Source of the DNA: Curtobacterium sp. TC1
GTDB lineage: Bacteria > Actinomycetota > Actinomycetes > Actinomycetales > Microbacteriaceae
Reading direction: 5' to 3'
NCBI RefSeq assembly: GCF_019844075.1
Contig: NZ_CP081964.1
Location: 558,001-622,000 of the forward strand
Length of the DNA stretch: 64,000 nucleotides
The position numbers and the translations under genes were made by a program. The notes under the pieces are model-generated. The model was given only the letters and a program-made list of their open reading frames with translations. It did not search any database and was not told the origin of the DNA. Positions 22,303-31,242 of the stretch are shown here, piece by piece (position 1 is the first letter of the stretch; each line of letters opens with the position of its first letter).

Positions 22303-22956
22303 GTGCGCGTACTCGTGGTGGATGATGAGACAGCCCTCGCCGACCTCGTCGCGACGGGGTTGACCCGGCAGGGCATGGCGGTCGACGTCGCCCACCGGGG
22401 TGACCACGCGGACGAGCTCCTGGCGGTGAACGACTACGACGTCGTCGTGCTCGACCGGGACCTCCCCGGCATGCACGGCGACGAGGTGGCCCGGCGGCTC
22501 GCGGCGCGGGGGAGCCTCACCCGCATCCTCATGCTCACTGCGGCGACGACACTGACCGACCGGGTGAACGGCCTCGAACTCGGCGCCGACGACTACCTGG
22601 CGAAGCCGTTCGAGTACCCGGAGCTCGTTGCGCGGGTCCGTGCGCTCGGCCGCCGGAGCGTCGCCCCCGTCGCGCCGGTGCTCGAACGCGCCGGAGTACT
22701 CGTCGACACGAACCGGCGGATGGCGACGCGCGACGGCCGCCCGCTCGACCTCACGGCGAAGGAGCTCGGGGTGCTCGAGACCCTGCTCCGTGCTGACGGC
22801 CGGATCGTCTCCGCCGAGGAACTCCTCGAGAAGGTCTGGGACATGAACATCGACCCGTTCACCGCCGCGGTCCGGGTGACCATGTCGAAACTCCGCCGCA
22901 AGCTCGGTGACCCGGACCCGATCCGGACGGTGCCCGGGCAGGGGTACGCCCTGTGA
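22303..22956 (+). CDS. OmpR-family response regulator
   Basis: DNA-binding response regulator of 217 residues. The receiver domain shows VVDDE at 5-9, phospho-acceptor D51 in VVLDRDLPG and K101 in LAKPFEY. A winged helix follows (about 125-215) with VRVTMSKLRRKLG and the C-terminal VPGQGYAL. The GTG start has no Shine-Dalgarno sequence and sits 5-8 bases after CAATGT, so translation may be leaderless. Its stop overlaps the start of the kinase gene. With the genes that follow it probably controls, or is encoded with, an ABC exporter. Confidence 0.93.
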   Translation: MRVLVVDDETALADLVATGLTRQGMAVDVAHRGDHADELLAVNDYDVVVLDRDLPGMHGDEVARRLAARGSLTRILMLTAATTLTDRVNGLELGADDYLAKPFEYPELVARVRALGRRSVAPVAPVLERAGVLVDTNRRMATRDGRPLDLTAKELGVLETLLRADGRIVSAEELLEKVWDMNIDPFTAAVRVTMSKLRRKLGDPDPIRTVPGQGYAL

Positions 22957-24122
22957 TGCGGACGCTCACGATCCGCGTCCGGACGGCCCTCGCCTTCGCC
23001 GGGGCGTCGATGGTGTTGACCGCCGCCGTGCTGGTGTTCGTGAACCTCGCGTCCCAGCAGTCGTTCGCCCGGACGCTCCCCGTGGACGGTCAGGACGGCG
23101 GGGAGACGGCTCGGATCCCGTCCGCCGTCCCGATCGCCCCCGAACGGCTGGGGGGAACGCAGACCCTGCGCATCGTCACCGAGGCCAACTCGCTGCAGTG
23201 GCAGTGGTCGGCAGTGGGGGTCGTCGTTGCCGGGGTGCTCGCAGGTGGCGTCGGGTGGTTCGTCAGCAGGCGCATGCTCGGGCCGATCGACCGGATCACC
23301 GCCACCGCGAACCGGATCACCGCCTCGAACCTCCACGAGCGGATCGCCCTCGTCGGTCCCGACGACGAGCTCCGGCGGCTGTCGAGCACCGTCGACGACC
23401 TGCTCGACCGGCTCGAGACGGCGTTCGAGAGCCAACGGCGGTTCGTGGCGCAGGCGTCGCACGAGCTCCGCACTCCGCTCGCGGTGCAGCGGGCCGCCGT
23501 GCAGATCGGGTTGCACGACGACGCCGATCCCGACGACGTCCGGGCCGTCCGCGACGAGCTGCTCGAGCAGAACCGGCGGACCGAGCACCTGGTCGAGTCG
23601 CTGCTCGTGCTCGCCGAGGCCGACCGTGGGCTCGACGGCACGACGCAGGTGGTCCACGTGGACGACGTGACCGCCGAGGTGGTCGCGGGGGCGACCCGGA
23701 ACGCGGCCGACGCCGGGGTGGCGCTGACGCACGAGACCCGCACCGGGCCTCCCGGCCTGGTCGTCGACGCCGAGCCGACGCTGCTGCGGCAGCTCCTCGG
23801 CAACCTGGTCGGCAACGCCGTCGAGTACAACGAGCCCGGCGGGTTCGTCCGGGTGTCCACCGCGCCGGACGGGATCGTCGTCGAGAACTCCGGACCGGTG
23901 GTACCGGCGGACGAGGCACCCCGCCTCGTCGAGCCGTTCCGGCGGTGCTCGTCGCCGCGATCGGCCGGGCGGCACAGCGGCCTCGGGCTGTCGATCGTGG
24001 CGTCGATCGTGCAGGCACACGGGTGGTCGCTGTCGATCGCCGCTCGGCCGTCCGGCGGACTCGAGATCCGCGTCGGTGTTTCGTCGGTGCAAACCCGGAG
24101 GGACGTGGCGCGAAACAGCTGA
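22956..24122 (+). CDS. Sensor histidine kinase
   Basis: Membrane kinase of about 388 residues, partner of the upstream regulator, with start and stop overlapping by one base. Two transmembrane helices (about 12-32 and 88-108) flank a small extracytoplasmic loop of about 55 residues. HAMP follows, then the H-box ASHELRTPLA with H169, the N-box LLGNLVGNAVEYN and G-box GRHSGLGLSIV. A GTG three bases earlier is an alternative start. The F-box region (EPFRRCSSPR) is unusual in sequence but in place. The stimulus is unknown. Confidence 0.93.
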   Translation: MRTLTIRVRTALAFAGASMVLTAAVLVFVNLASQQSFARTLPVDGQDGGETARIPSAVPIAPERLGGTQTLRIVTEANSLQWQWSAVGVVVAGVLAGGVGWFVSRRMLGPIDRITATANRITASNLHERIALVGPDDELRRLSSTVDDLLDRLETAFESQRRFVAQASHELRTPLAVQRAAVQIGLHDDADPDDVRAVRDELLEQNRRTEHLVESLLVLAEADRGLDGTTQVVHVDDVTAEVVAGATRNAADAGVALTHETRTGPPGLVVDAEPTLLRQLLGNLVGNAVEYNEPGGFVRVSTAPDGIVVENSGPVVPADEAPRLVEPFRRCSSPRSAGRHSGLGLSIVASIVQAHGWSLSIAARPSGGLEIRVGVSSVQTRRDVARNS

Positions 24123-24139
24123 TCCGGTGTCCTGGAACC

Positions 24140-24646
24140 ATGAACGCAACGACCACTCGCCGCACCCGTTCCCTGCTCGCCCTCGCCGCAGCCGCCTTCC
24201 TGCTGCCCAGCCTGCTCGCCGCCTGCACGGCTGGCCCGGACGACGAAGCCGACACGGCACCGGGGTCGGCGGTCAAGGGATCCTCGCTCGCCGAGTGCAT
24301 GCGCGGGAAGGGCTACGACATGCCGGACCCGTCGGGCGGCGGATCGACGATGCGCCTCAGCGTGCCGGACGGTGCCGACCCGGAGCAGTACCAGAGCGAT
24401 CTCGCGGAGTGCCTCGGGGACGACGAGGGCGCCGGGGACGTCAAGGCGGCGAAGCCGATGCCGGGCAGCGAGGAGACGCTCCGCGAGGTGGCCGAGTGCA
24501 TCCGCGACGGTGGCTTCTCGGACTACCCCGACGACGAGGGCGGCCAGCGCGCGTACCGGGCTGACGACAGTGCGGCCTTCGACGAGGTCGCGCGTGCGTG
24601 CACCGACGAGGCGTTCGGCACCGCCGGGACGGCGGTCGACCAGTGA
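24140..24646 (+). CDS. Lipoprotein of the exporter operon
   Basis: 168 residues. A signal peptide with lipobox LLAAC (lipid-modified Cys about 33) precedes an acidic, cysteine-containing secreted domain (AECMRGKGYDMPDP, LAECL, AECIRDGGF, RACTDEAF). Four or five cysteines after the lipobox suggest disulfides. The pattern of spaced xxEC motifs is common in small actinobacterial lipoproteins next to MacA/MacB-like exporters; the function is not known. It lies between the kinase and adaptor genes and its stop overlaps the adaptor start (GTGA). Confidence 0.8.
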   Translation: MNATTTRRTRSLLALAAAAFLLPSLLAACTAGPDDEADTAPGSAVKGSSLAECMRGKGYDMPDPSGGGSTMRLSVPDGADPEQYQSDLAECLGDDEGAGDVKAAKPMPGSEETLREVAECIRDGGFSDYPDDEGGQRAYRADDSAAFDEVARACTDEAFGTAGTAVDQ

Positions 24647-25734
24647 GGCACTCGAGCCGACGCCGCACGGTGGTCGTCGGTGTCTGTCTCATCGCGGTGC
24701 TCGCGTCCGGTACCGGGACCTGGGCGCTCCTCGACCTGCGAGGTGGCAGCGCAGCGTCCGCGTCGGCCTCGGATCGTCCGACCCGCGCCGGTTCGACGGC
24801 AGCCGTCACGAAGGGCGACCTGACCGACTCGAAGGTCTTCGCGGGCACGCTCGGCTACGGCACCCCGACCGGCGTGCCCGCCGCGGCTTCGGGGACCATC
24901 ACGTGGCTGCCCCGCCCCGGCGACGTCATCCAGCGTGACGAGTACCTGTACGCGGTGGACGAGCGCGGTGTGCGCTCGATGTACGGCACGATTCCGCTCT
25001 GGCGCGACCTGTCCCGTGGCACGCACGGCACCGACGTGCGGCAGCTCAACGAGAACCTAGCTGCCCTGGGCTACGACGTGTCCGTGGACGACGAGTTCGG
25101 GCCGCGGACCCAGGCGGCGGTGCGCCGGTGGCAGGAGGACCGCGGTCACGAGGTCACCGGGGTCCTCACCGCCGACGACATCGCGTTCGTCGACGGCGCA
25201 GTGCGCGTCGCGTCGGTGGACGGCAAGCTCGGCCAGTCGACCGGCGCCGCCGGCGCGGAGGGTGCTGGCGGCGGCGCCGGCGGAGACGTGCTGCAGGTCA
25301 CGAGCACGAAGCGGGTCGTCTCGGCGACCGTCTCCCAGCGCGACGCCGAGCGACTGGCGGTCGGCACCCGGGTCGACGTCCGGGTGAACGGGACCGGCGC
25401 CGCGATGCGCGGCGAGGTCGCGGACATCCAGCCCGAGACCGGCGAGGACGGCGGCACCAAGGTCGTGGTGTCGGTGTCCTTCGACCCGGGCGACCGCAAG
25501 CTGCCCGCGGCCGCCTCCGCCCAGATCGACGCGAAGGGCACCACCGAACGGGGCGTGCTGTCGGTCCCGGTGTCGGCGCTCGTCGCGGGCTCCGGTGGCT
25601 CGTACGCGGTCGACGTCGTGCAGCAGGGCGGCCGGACCGAGCGCGTACCCGTCGAACCGGGGTTCACCGCCGGCGGCCGCGTCGCGATCAGCGGCGACGT
25701 CGCGGCCGGTGACCGCGTGGTGGTGCCCGGATGA
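24643..25734 (+). CDS. MacA-like membrane-fusion adaptor with peptidoglycan-binding domain
   Basis: 363 residues beginning with a signal anchor (RRRTVVVGVCLIAVLASG). A peptidoglycan-binding type 1 domain occupies about 120-180 (GTHGTDVRQLNENLAALGY, FGPRTQAAVRRWQEDRG), followed by a Gly/Ala linker and HlyD-like beta-barrel segments (VSATVSQRDAERLAVG, VPVSALV). In place of an outer-membrane partner such adaptors in Gram-positives probably tie the exporter to the wall. The start is GTG within the preceding stop. The ATPase and permease genes follow with 4-base overlaps. Confidence 0.88.
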   Translation: MRHSSRRRTVVVGVCLIAVLASGTGTWALLDLRGGSAASASASDRPTRAGSTAAVTKGDLTDSKVFAGTLGYGTPTGVPAAASGTITWLPRPGDVIQRDEYLYAVDERGVRSMYGTIPLWRDLSRGTHGTDVRQLNENLAALGYDVSVDDEFGPRTQAAVRRWQEDRGHEVTGVLTADDIAFVDGAVRVASVDGKLGQSTGAAGAEGAGGGAGGDVLQVTSTKRVVSATVSQRDAERLAVGTRVDVRVNGTGAAMRGEVADIQPETGEDGGTKVVVSVSFDPGDRKLPAAASAQIDAKGTTERGVLSVPVSALVAGSGGSYAVDVVQQGGRTERVPVEPGFTAGGRVAISGDVAAGDRVVVPG

Positions 25735-26468
25735 CCCCCACGACCATGGCGGACCGTCGAGTCGTCCTGTCGCTCGAGGGCGTCGTGAAGACGTACGGGG
25801 ACGTCGGCGCGCTCCGCGGCGTCTCGCTCGAGGTCGCGGCCGGGGAACTCGTCGCCGTCGTCGGGCCGTCCGGCTCCGGCAAGTCGACCATGCTCAACAT
25901 CGTCGGGACGCTCGACCGGCCGACGTCCGGTACCGTGACGATCGCCGGCAACGACGTCGCCACGATGTCCGACGACGCCCTGTCGCGACTGCGGGCCGAC
26001 CACGTCGGGTTCGTGTTCCAGCACTTCCACCTGCAAGCCGGGGCGACCGCCGCCGAGAACGTCGCCGACGGCCTGCTCTACGCGGGCATCCCGCGCCGCG
26101 ACCGGCACCGACGTGCGGTCGAGGCACTGGGCCGGGTCGGGCTCGAGCACCGGGTCGACCACCGCCCCCACCAGCTGTCCGGCGGCGAGAAGCAGCGGGT
26201 GGCGATCGCCCGGGCCATCGTCGGCGAACCCACCATCCTGTTGGCGGACGAGCCGACCGGGGCACTCGACACCGCCTCGGGCACGGCGGTCCTCGGGCTG
26301 CTGCGCGAGCTCAACGACGGCGGGACCACTGTGCTCGTCATCACCCACGACCTCGAACTCGCGGCCTCGCTGCCTCGGCAGGTGCGGATGCGCGACGGTC
26401 TCGTCTCGCAGGACGACGCCGCGGGCGGGGCCGAAGCACTCGCCGCGGCGATCCGGGGCGACCGGTGA
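25731..26468 (+). CDS. MacB/LolD-type ABC exporter ATPase
   Basis: ATP-binding subunit of 245 residues. Walker A GPSGSGKS (45-52), signature LSGGEKQRVAIARA, Walker B ILLADEPTGALD and switch histidine in VITHD are all intact. The sequence is of the MacB/FtsE/LolD class, which couples to four-helix permeases and works by mechanotransmission. It overlaps the adaptor gene by 4 bases and the permease gene by 4 bases, so the three should be made in fixed ratio. Confidence 0.95.
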   Translation: MTPTTMADRRVVLSLEGVVKTYGDVGALRGVSLEVAAGELVAVVGPSGSGKSTMLNIVGTLDRPTSGTVTIAGNDVATMSDDALSRLRADHVGFVFQHFHLQAGATAAENVADGLLYAGIPRRDRHRRAVEALGRVGLEHRVDHRPHQLSGGEKQRVAIARAIVGEPTILLADEPTGALDTASGTAVLGLLRELNDGGTTVLVITHDLELAASLPRQVRMRDGLVSQDDAAGGAEALAAAIRGDR

Positions 26469-27652
26469 GCGCCCGAGGAACCGTCAGCCCGGCGGACCTG
26501 CTCCGGCTCGGGGTGTTCGGCCTGCGGACCCGGCCCGGCCGCGTCGTCCTGTCGGCCCTCGGCATCGCCATCGGCATCGCGGCGATGATCGCGGTCGTCG
26601 GCATCTCGTCGTCGAGCAAGGCGAAGGTCGACCAGGTCCTCGACGCCCTCGGCACGAACGTGCTCACCGTCACCCAGGCGCAGGGCTTCGGTGAGACGCC
26701 GCCGCTGCCGGACACCGCTCTCGAGTCGGTGCAGCGCCAGGACGACGTCGAGTCCGCGGCCGCGGTCGGCACCGTCCCGGAGACCGCGGTCTACCGCAAC
26801 GGGTTCGTCCCGGCCCCGGAGACGAAGGGCATCTCCGTGCTGGCGGCCTGGGGTGACGTCCCGGAGGTGCTCGGCGGTGAGCTCGCCTCCGGCCGGTGGA
26901 TCGACGACACCCGGAGAGCGGCCCCGCAGGTCGTGCTCGGGGCCGAGGCCGCCGATGCCCTCGGCATCGACGAGGTCCGGTCGGACAGCCGGGTCTGGAT
27001 CGGCGGGCAGTGGGTGCAGGTCGTCGGGATCCTGCGACCGCTCGCGCTCGCCGAGGACCTCGACAACAGCGTGTTCGTCCCCCGGACCCTCGCCGGGCAG
27101 CTCGGGTTCGACGGCGCGCCGACCGCGGTCTACACGCGCGTCGACCCGTCTCGCGTCGAGCAGACCCGTGAGGGGCTCGCGGGGGCGGTCCGTCCGGGAG
27201 CGCCGCAGGACGTCGGGGTCACCCGACCGTCGGACGCGCTCGCCGCAAAGGACGCCACCGACGACTCGTTCACCGGACTGCTGGTCGGCATCGGCGGCGT
27301 CGCGCTGCTCGTCGGCGGCATCGGGGTCGCCAACACGATGGTGATCACCGTGCTCGAGCGCCGCGCCGAGGTCGGCGTGCGACGTGCCCTCGGTGCGCGG
27401 CGCCGGACCATCCGCGACCAGTTCCTGGTCGAGTCCCTGCTGCTGTCGTTCCTCGGTGGGGTGGCCGGGGTCCTGATCGGCGTCGCCGTCACCGTCGTGT
27501 TCGCCGTCTCGCAGGGGTGGCCGGTCGCGCTGCCGCTCTGGGCCGTCGGCGGTGGACTCGGTGCGACGGTCCTGATCGGCGGCGTCTCCGGGTTGTACCC
27601 GGCGGCGCGCGCAGCGCGCATCCCGCCGACGTCCGCCCTGGCGGCCGTCTGA
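26465..27652 (+). CDS. MacB-type ABC permease
   Basis: 395 residues with the classical MacB topology: one helix near 22-45 (RVVLSALGIAIGIAAMIAVVG), a large periplasmic-type MacB_PCD domain (about 50-275) and three C-terminal helices. GGIGVANTMVITVLERRAEVG is the recognisable FtsX stretch, and the end reads SGLYPAARAARIPP. It starts with GTG overlapping the ATPase stop and is the last gene of the operon before a strong hairpin. The substrate is unknown; peptides or lipophilic antibiotics are common for the family. Confidence 0.93.
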   Translation: MSARGTVSPADLLRLGVFGLRTRPGRVVLSALGIAIGIAAMIAVVGISSSSKAKVDQVLDALGTNVLTVTQAQGFGETPPLPDTALESVQRQDDVESAAAVGTVPETAVYRNGFVPAPETKGISVLAAWGDVPEVLGGELASGRWIDDTRRAAPQVVLGAEAADALGIDEVRSDSRVWIGGQWVQVVGILRPLALAEDLDNSVFVPRTLAGQLGFDGAPTAVYTRVDPSRVEQTREGLAGAVRPGAPQDVGVTRPSDALAAKDATDDSFTGLLVGIGGVALLVGGIGVANTMVITVLERRAEVGVRRALGARRRTIRDQFLVESLLLSFLGGVAGVLIGVAVTVVFAVSQGWPVALPLWAVGGGLGATVLIGGVSGLYPAARAARIPPTSALAAV

Positions 27653-27668
27653 CGGCAGTGGTGGTGAT

Positions 27669-27715
27669 CCGGGAGGCCCGGCGCCGGTCTGCGAGACCGG
27701 CACCGGGCCTCCCGG
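27669..27715. terminator. Repeated hairpin family 1, copy 2 (after exporter operon)
   Basis: 22-base arms (27669-27690 and 27694-27715) pair with one G-U and a GCG loop. The arms contain the CGGGAGGCCCG/CGGGCCTCCCG core. Confidence 0.9.
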
Positions 27716-27755
27716 TCGTCCGGTCCACCCCGTCGACGCGCGGCGCAGATCATGC

Positions 27756-27769
27756 CTGGTCATGACCAG
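27756..27769. promoter_or_regulatory. DasR-like (dre-like) palindrome
   Basis: CTGGTCATGACCAG is a perfect 14-bp palindrome. It resembles the dre site of the GntR/HutC regulator DasR (TGGTCTAGACCA) except for the central four bases. It lies 91 bp upstream of the -35 of the ABC sugar operon, in a 284-bp gap otherwise holding only a terminator and a promoter. Confidence 0.5.
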
Positions 27770-27859
27770 TCGCGTCAAGCGTCGGCGACGATCTGTTCGA
27801 CATCCGTGATCGCCCGGAAACACGCGGATCGAACCCGCTCACAGGGACCGATCCAACGG

Positions 27860-27901
27860 TTGACAAGGGCTCTGGGAAGGTCTTCTATTGCGAATACGCA
27901 A
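27860..27901 (+). promoter_or_regulatory. Promoter and operator of the ABC sugar operon
   Basis: TTGACA (27860-27865), 17 bp, then TTCTAT (27883-27888). The palindrome TTGCG-AATA-CGCAA (27888-27901) covers the expected transcription start, the usual place for a repressor of the LacI or ROK type. The repressor is not identified. Confidence 0.75.
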
Positions 27902-27936
27902 CGTCCTTTCATAAAGGTCGGACCAAGGGAGTCAAC

Positions 27937-29262
27937 GTGACACGCACGCGTTTCGCCGCACTCGGTGCGCTCGGCCTGGCGGCCGCGCTCGCCCTCACCG
28001 GGTGCTCCGCCGGAAGCAACGGAGCTTCCGACGGCGGCACGAAAGCCATCGGCACACCCGATGGCAAGGGCAAGACCATCACTGTCTGGATGATGAACGG
28101 CGACCTGAGCGACAAGGTCCTCGACGCCGCGCAGGAGCAGTTCACGAAGGACACCGGGGCGAAGGTGAAGCTCCAGACCCAGCAGTGGGACGGGATCACC
28201 ACGAAGCTCACCACGGCGCTCGCCCAGGACGACGCCCCGGACGTCGTCGACCTCGGCAACACGCAGGTGCCGGTCTACGCGGCGGCCGGTGGTCTCATGG
28301 ACCTGACGCCGTACCGCGACGAACTGAAGGACGGCCAGACCTGGCTGACCGGGCTCGAGGGGCCGGCCACCGTCGACGACAAGCTCTACGGCGCACCGCT
28401 CTTCGCGGGCAACCGGGCCGTGGTCTACAACAAGAAGGTCTGGAAGGACGCCGGCGTCACCGACGTGCCGACCACGTACGAGGAGCTCACCGCCGACCTG
28501 GACAAGGTCAAGGCCGCCAACACGGCGAGCGACTTCTCCGCCTTCTACATGCCCGGCCAGTACTGGTACGGCGGGCTGCAGTGGGTGTGGGACGCCGGCG
28601 GCGAGATCGCCTCCGACGAGGACGGCAAGTGGACCGGGAAGCTCGACTCGGCCGATGCGGTCAAGGGCCTGACGGCGTGGAAGACGTTCCAGAACGACTA
28701 CTCCGCGAAGTCGACGCAGGACATCAACACCGACAAGCCCTCGCAGAGCGACGTCTTCGCCCAGGGCAACACCTCGGCGTTCCTCGGATCGGCGTGGGAG
28801 ATCGGCTCGATCACCACCGCGAAGCCGGCGCTCGCCGATCAGATCGGCACGTTCCCGATGCCGTCGCAGACGGACGGGAAGACGCAGCCGGTGTTCCTCG
28901 GCGGGTCCGACCTCGGGATCCCGGCGAAGGCCGCGAACCAGGACCTCGCGCTGTACTACCTGAAGATCCTGACCTCGAAGGAGTTCCAGCAGGACCAGGT
29001 GTTCGGCGTCGACGGCTGGGAGCCGAACTCGACCGAGCTGCTCGACGCGGTGGCCGACGACGTCGACACCCTCCACAAGCCGTACTTCGAGGCTGCGGGC
29101 ACGAGCCGACCCACCCCGGCGACCCCGGGCTGGGCGACCATCGAGGGCGACGCGTCGTTCCAGTCGATGTTCGCGGACATCGCGACCGGGCGGAAGTCGC
29201 CGGAGCAGGCCGCCGAGGGCTTCTCGAAGCACCTCACGACCGCGCTCAACGCGCAGCCGTAG
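27937..29262 (+). CDS. ABC sugar transporter, extracellular binding lipoprotein
   Basis: 441-residue family 1 solute-binding protein. Signal peptide with lipobox LTGC (Cys about 23), then two-lobed binding fold with ITVWMMNGDLSD, DDAPDVVDLGNTQV and VVYNKKVWKDAG. Captures an oligosaccharide or amino sugar for the two permeases encoded next. GTG start with AAGGGAG upstream. The dre-like site and a nearby GH20 gene make N-acetylglucosamine oligomers a reasonable guess (compare DasA of Streptomyces), but the binding site cannot be read from sequence alone. The ATPase of this importer is absent, as usual for actinobacterial systems that share MsiK. Confidence 0.9.
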   Translation: MTRTRFAALGALGLAAALALTGCSAGSNGASDGGTKAIGTPDGKGKTITVWMMNGDLSDKVLDAAQEQFTKDTGAKVKLQTQQWDGITTKLTTALAQDDAPDVVDLGNTQVPVYAAAGGLMDLTPYRDELKDGQTWLTGLEGPATVDDKLYGAPLFAGNRAVVYNKKVWKDAGVTDVPTTYEELTADLDKVKAANTASDFSAFYMPGQYWYGGLQWVWDAGGEIASDEDGKWTGKLDSADAVKGLTAWKTFQNDYSAKSTQDINTDKPSQSDVFAQGNTSAFLGSAWEIGSITTAKPALADQIGTFPMPSQTDGKTQPVFLGGSDLGIPAKAANQDLALYYLKILTSKEFQQDQVFGVDGWEPNSTELLDAVADDVDTLHKPYFEAAGTSRPTPATPGWATIEGDASFQSMFADIATGRKSPEQAAEGFSKHLTTALNAQP

Positions 29263-29265
29263 TCG

Positions 29266-30297
29266 ATGACCTCCACTGCAGAGCAGGCGACCGGTTCGGA
29301 GCAGTCCGAGCCGGTCGCCGGCGGGCAGAGCGTCGGCGGTCTGGTTCAGGGGTCGTCGCGGGGTCCGGGTGACCGGGGCCGGAGCGGTCCGCGGCGCCGG
29401 TCGTCCGGGACGTCGCGGGCTCCGCTCGTCCTGCTGGCCCCCGCGGCGATCCTGCTGTTGGCGCTCGTCGTGTACCCGCTCGTCCGGCTCGTCGTCATCT
29501 CGTTCCAGGACTACGGCCTCCGGGCGATCTTCACCGGGCAGGCCGGGTTCGCCGGCGTCTCGAACTACACGAACGTCCTGACCGACGCCAGCTTCTGGCC
29601 GGTCATCCTGCGTACCGTCCTGGTCACCGGAGCGATGGTGCTCGGCACCATCGTCATCGGGATGGGCGTCGCGCAACTGCTCACCCGGCTCGGCGTCGCG
29701 ATGCGCACCGTGGTCAGCGTCGTGCTCGTGCTGGCCTGGGCGATGCCGAACGTGGCGTCGAGCCTGGTCTGGCAGTGGCTGTTCCAGCCGTTCTACGGTG
29801 TGCTCAACTGGCTCATCACGCAGCTGCGGGTGTTCGGCGACCACACGCAGGACAACTGGGCGTCGGACCCCGGGCAGGCGTACACGATCGTGCTCACGCT
29901 CGTGATCTGGCAGGCCGTGCCGTTCGTCGCGCTGACGCTGTACGCCGCGCAGTCGCAGATCGCGCCGGAGTACTACGAGGCCGGAGCGCTCGACGGCGCC
30001 TCGACCTGGACGATGTACCGCGCGATCACGCTGCCGGCGCTCGCACCGACCCTGCTGCTCGTGTCGATCCTGTCGGTGATCTGGGACTTCAACGTCTTCA
30101 ACCAGATCTGGTTGCTCACCCGAGGTGGTCCGGAGGAGGCCACCCTGACGCTCGGCATCTGGACCTTCGTGAAGTCGTTCGTCTCCAACGCCTACGGCCA
30201 GGGCGCCGCGATCGCCGTCATCTCGACCGTGATCCTCGGCGCGCTCACCAGCTACTACATCCGCCGGCTCGTCCGCAGCGGTGAGGAGGACCTGTGA
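29266..30297 (+). CDS. ABC sugar permease, MalF type
   Basis: 343-residue membrane subunit with six helices after a polar N-terminal extension of about 50 residues. The EAA loop reads YYEAGALDGASTWTMYRAITLPAL and contacts the ATPase. It starts 3 bases after the binding-protein stop; its own stop overlaps the next permease gene by 4 bases. Forms the heterodimeric channel with that second permease. Confidence 0.93.
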   Translation: MTSTAEQATGSEQSEPVAGGQSVGGLVQGSSRGPGDRGRSGPRRRSSGTSRAPLVLLAPAAILLLALVVYPLVRLVVISFQDYGLRAIFTGQAGFAGVSNYTNVLTDASFWPVILRTVLVTGAMVLGTIVIGMGVAQLLTRLGVAMRTVVSVVLVLAWAMPNVASSLVWQWLFQPFYGVLNWLITQLRVFGDHTQDNWASDPGQAYTIVLTLVIWQAVPFVALTLYAAQSQIAPEYYEAGALDGASTWTMYRAITLPALAPTLLLVSILSVIWDFNVFNQIWLLTRGGPEEATLTLGIWTFVKSFVSNAYGQGAAIAVISTVILGALTSYYIRRLVRSGEEDL

Positions 30298-31160
30298 CCA
30301 CGTCAGCCCACGTCGGCGACCGTCCAGTGCACGTCCGGAAACGGAAGCCGCGCATCGTCGCGAACACGATCGCGATCGTCTTCTGCCTGGTGTGGGTGTT
30401 CCCGATCTACTGGATGGTGAACACCGCCTTCAAGCCGGCGGACGAGGTCACGACCATGACCCCGATCTGGGCGCCGCTGCACCCGACGCTCGACAACTTC
30501 ACCCGGGCGCTCACACAGGAGGGCTTCCTGGTCTACCTGCGGAACTCGACCATCGTCGTGGTGGCAGCCGTGCTGCTGTCGATCGTGGTCGGGTTCCTGG
30601 CCTCGGCGGCGCTGTCGCGGTTCCGGTTCAGAGGGCGGCGCGCGATCCTGGTCGGCATCCTGTTCGTGCAGATGATCCCGTCCGGCGCCCTGCTCATCCC
30701 GCTGTTCCTGTCGTTCCAGACGCTCGGGCTGCTCAACAGCTACGTCGGACTGATCCTGGCGTACGTGGCGAGCGTGCTGCCCTTCTCGATCTGGGTGATG
30801 CGCGGGTTCTTCGTGGCCGTGCCCGTCGAGATCGAAGAGGCCGCGAAGGTCGACGGCGCCGGCACCTTCCGGATCCTGTGGAGCGTACTGTTCCCCCTCG
30901 TGATGCCCGGCGTCATCGCCACGAGTGTCTTCGCGTTCATCGCGGCGTGGAACGACTACCTGATCGCCTACGTGATGCTCAAGGACCAGGGGATGTACAC
31001 GCTGCCCGTGTGGCTGGCCGGGTTCTCGACGAACAAGGGCACGGACTTCGGCGGGCTGATGGCGGCGAGCGTGCTGTTCTCGATCCCCGTGGTCGTCTTC
31101 TTCCTCATCGTGCAGCGCCGGCTGGTCAGCGGGATGACGGCAGGGGCCGTGAAGGGCTGA
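30294..31160 (+). CDS. ABC sugar permease, MalG type
   Basis: 288-residue partner permease with six helices. The EAA loop reads EIEEAAKVDGAGTFRILWSV, followed by PLVMPG. GTG start inside the preceding stop (GTGA). Last gene of the uptake operon; a hairpin lies 13 bases after its stop. No sugar-specific ATPase follows, so a shared multitask ATPase must energise it; that is known for this transporter class. Confidence 0.93.
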   Translation: MTTSAHVGDRPVHVRKRKPRIVANTIAIVFCLVWVFPIYWMVNTAFKPADEVTTMTPIWAPLHPTLDNFTRALTQEGFLVYLRNSTIVVVAAVLLSIVVGFLASAALSRFRFRGRRAILVGILFVQMIPSGALLIPLFLSFQTLGLLNSYVGLILAYVASVLPFSIWVMRGFFVAVPVEIEEAAKVDGAGTFRILWSVLFPLVMPGVIATSVFAFIAAWNDYLIAYVMLKDQGMYTLPVWLAGFSTNKGTDFGGLMAASVLFSIPVVVFFLIVQRRLVSGMTAGAVKG

Positions 31161-31173
31161 CCCGCCGGACCGG

Positions 31174-31205
31174 ACGCCCCGTCGTGCACGTGCACGGCGG
31201 GGCGT
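31174..31205 (+). terminator. Terminator of the ABC sugar operon
   Basis: ACGCCCCGTCGTGCA (31174-31188) and TGCACGGCGGGGCGT (31191-31205) pair across 15 positions with one G-U, loop CG. Confidence 0.85.
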
Positions 31206-31242
31206 TCGTGCGTGTGGGCTGTTCGTGCGTCTGGGATTCGCC

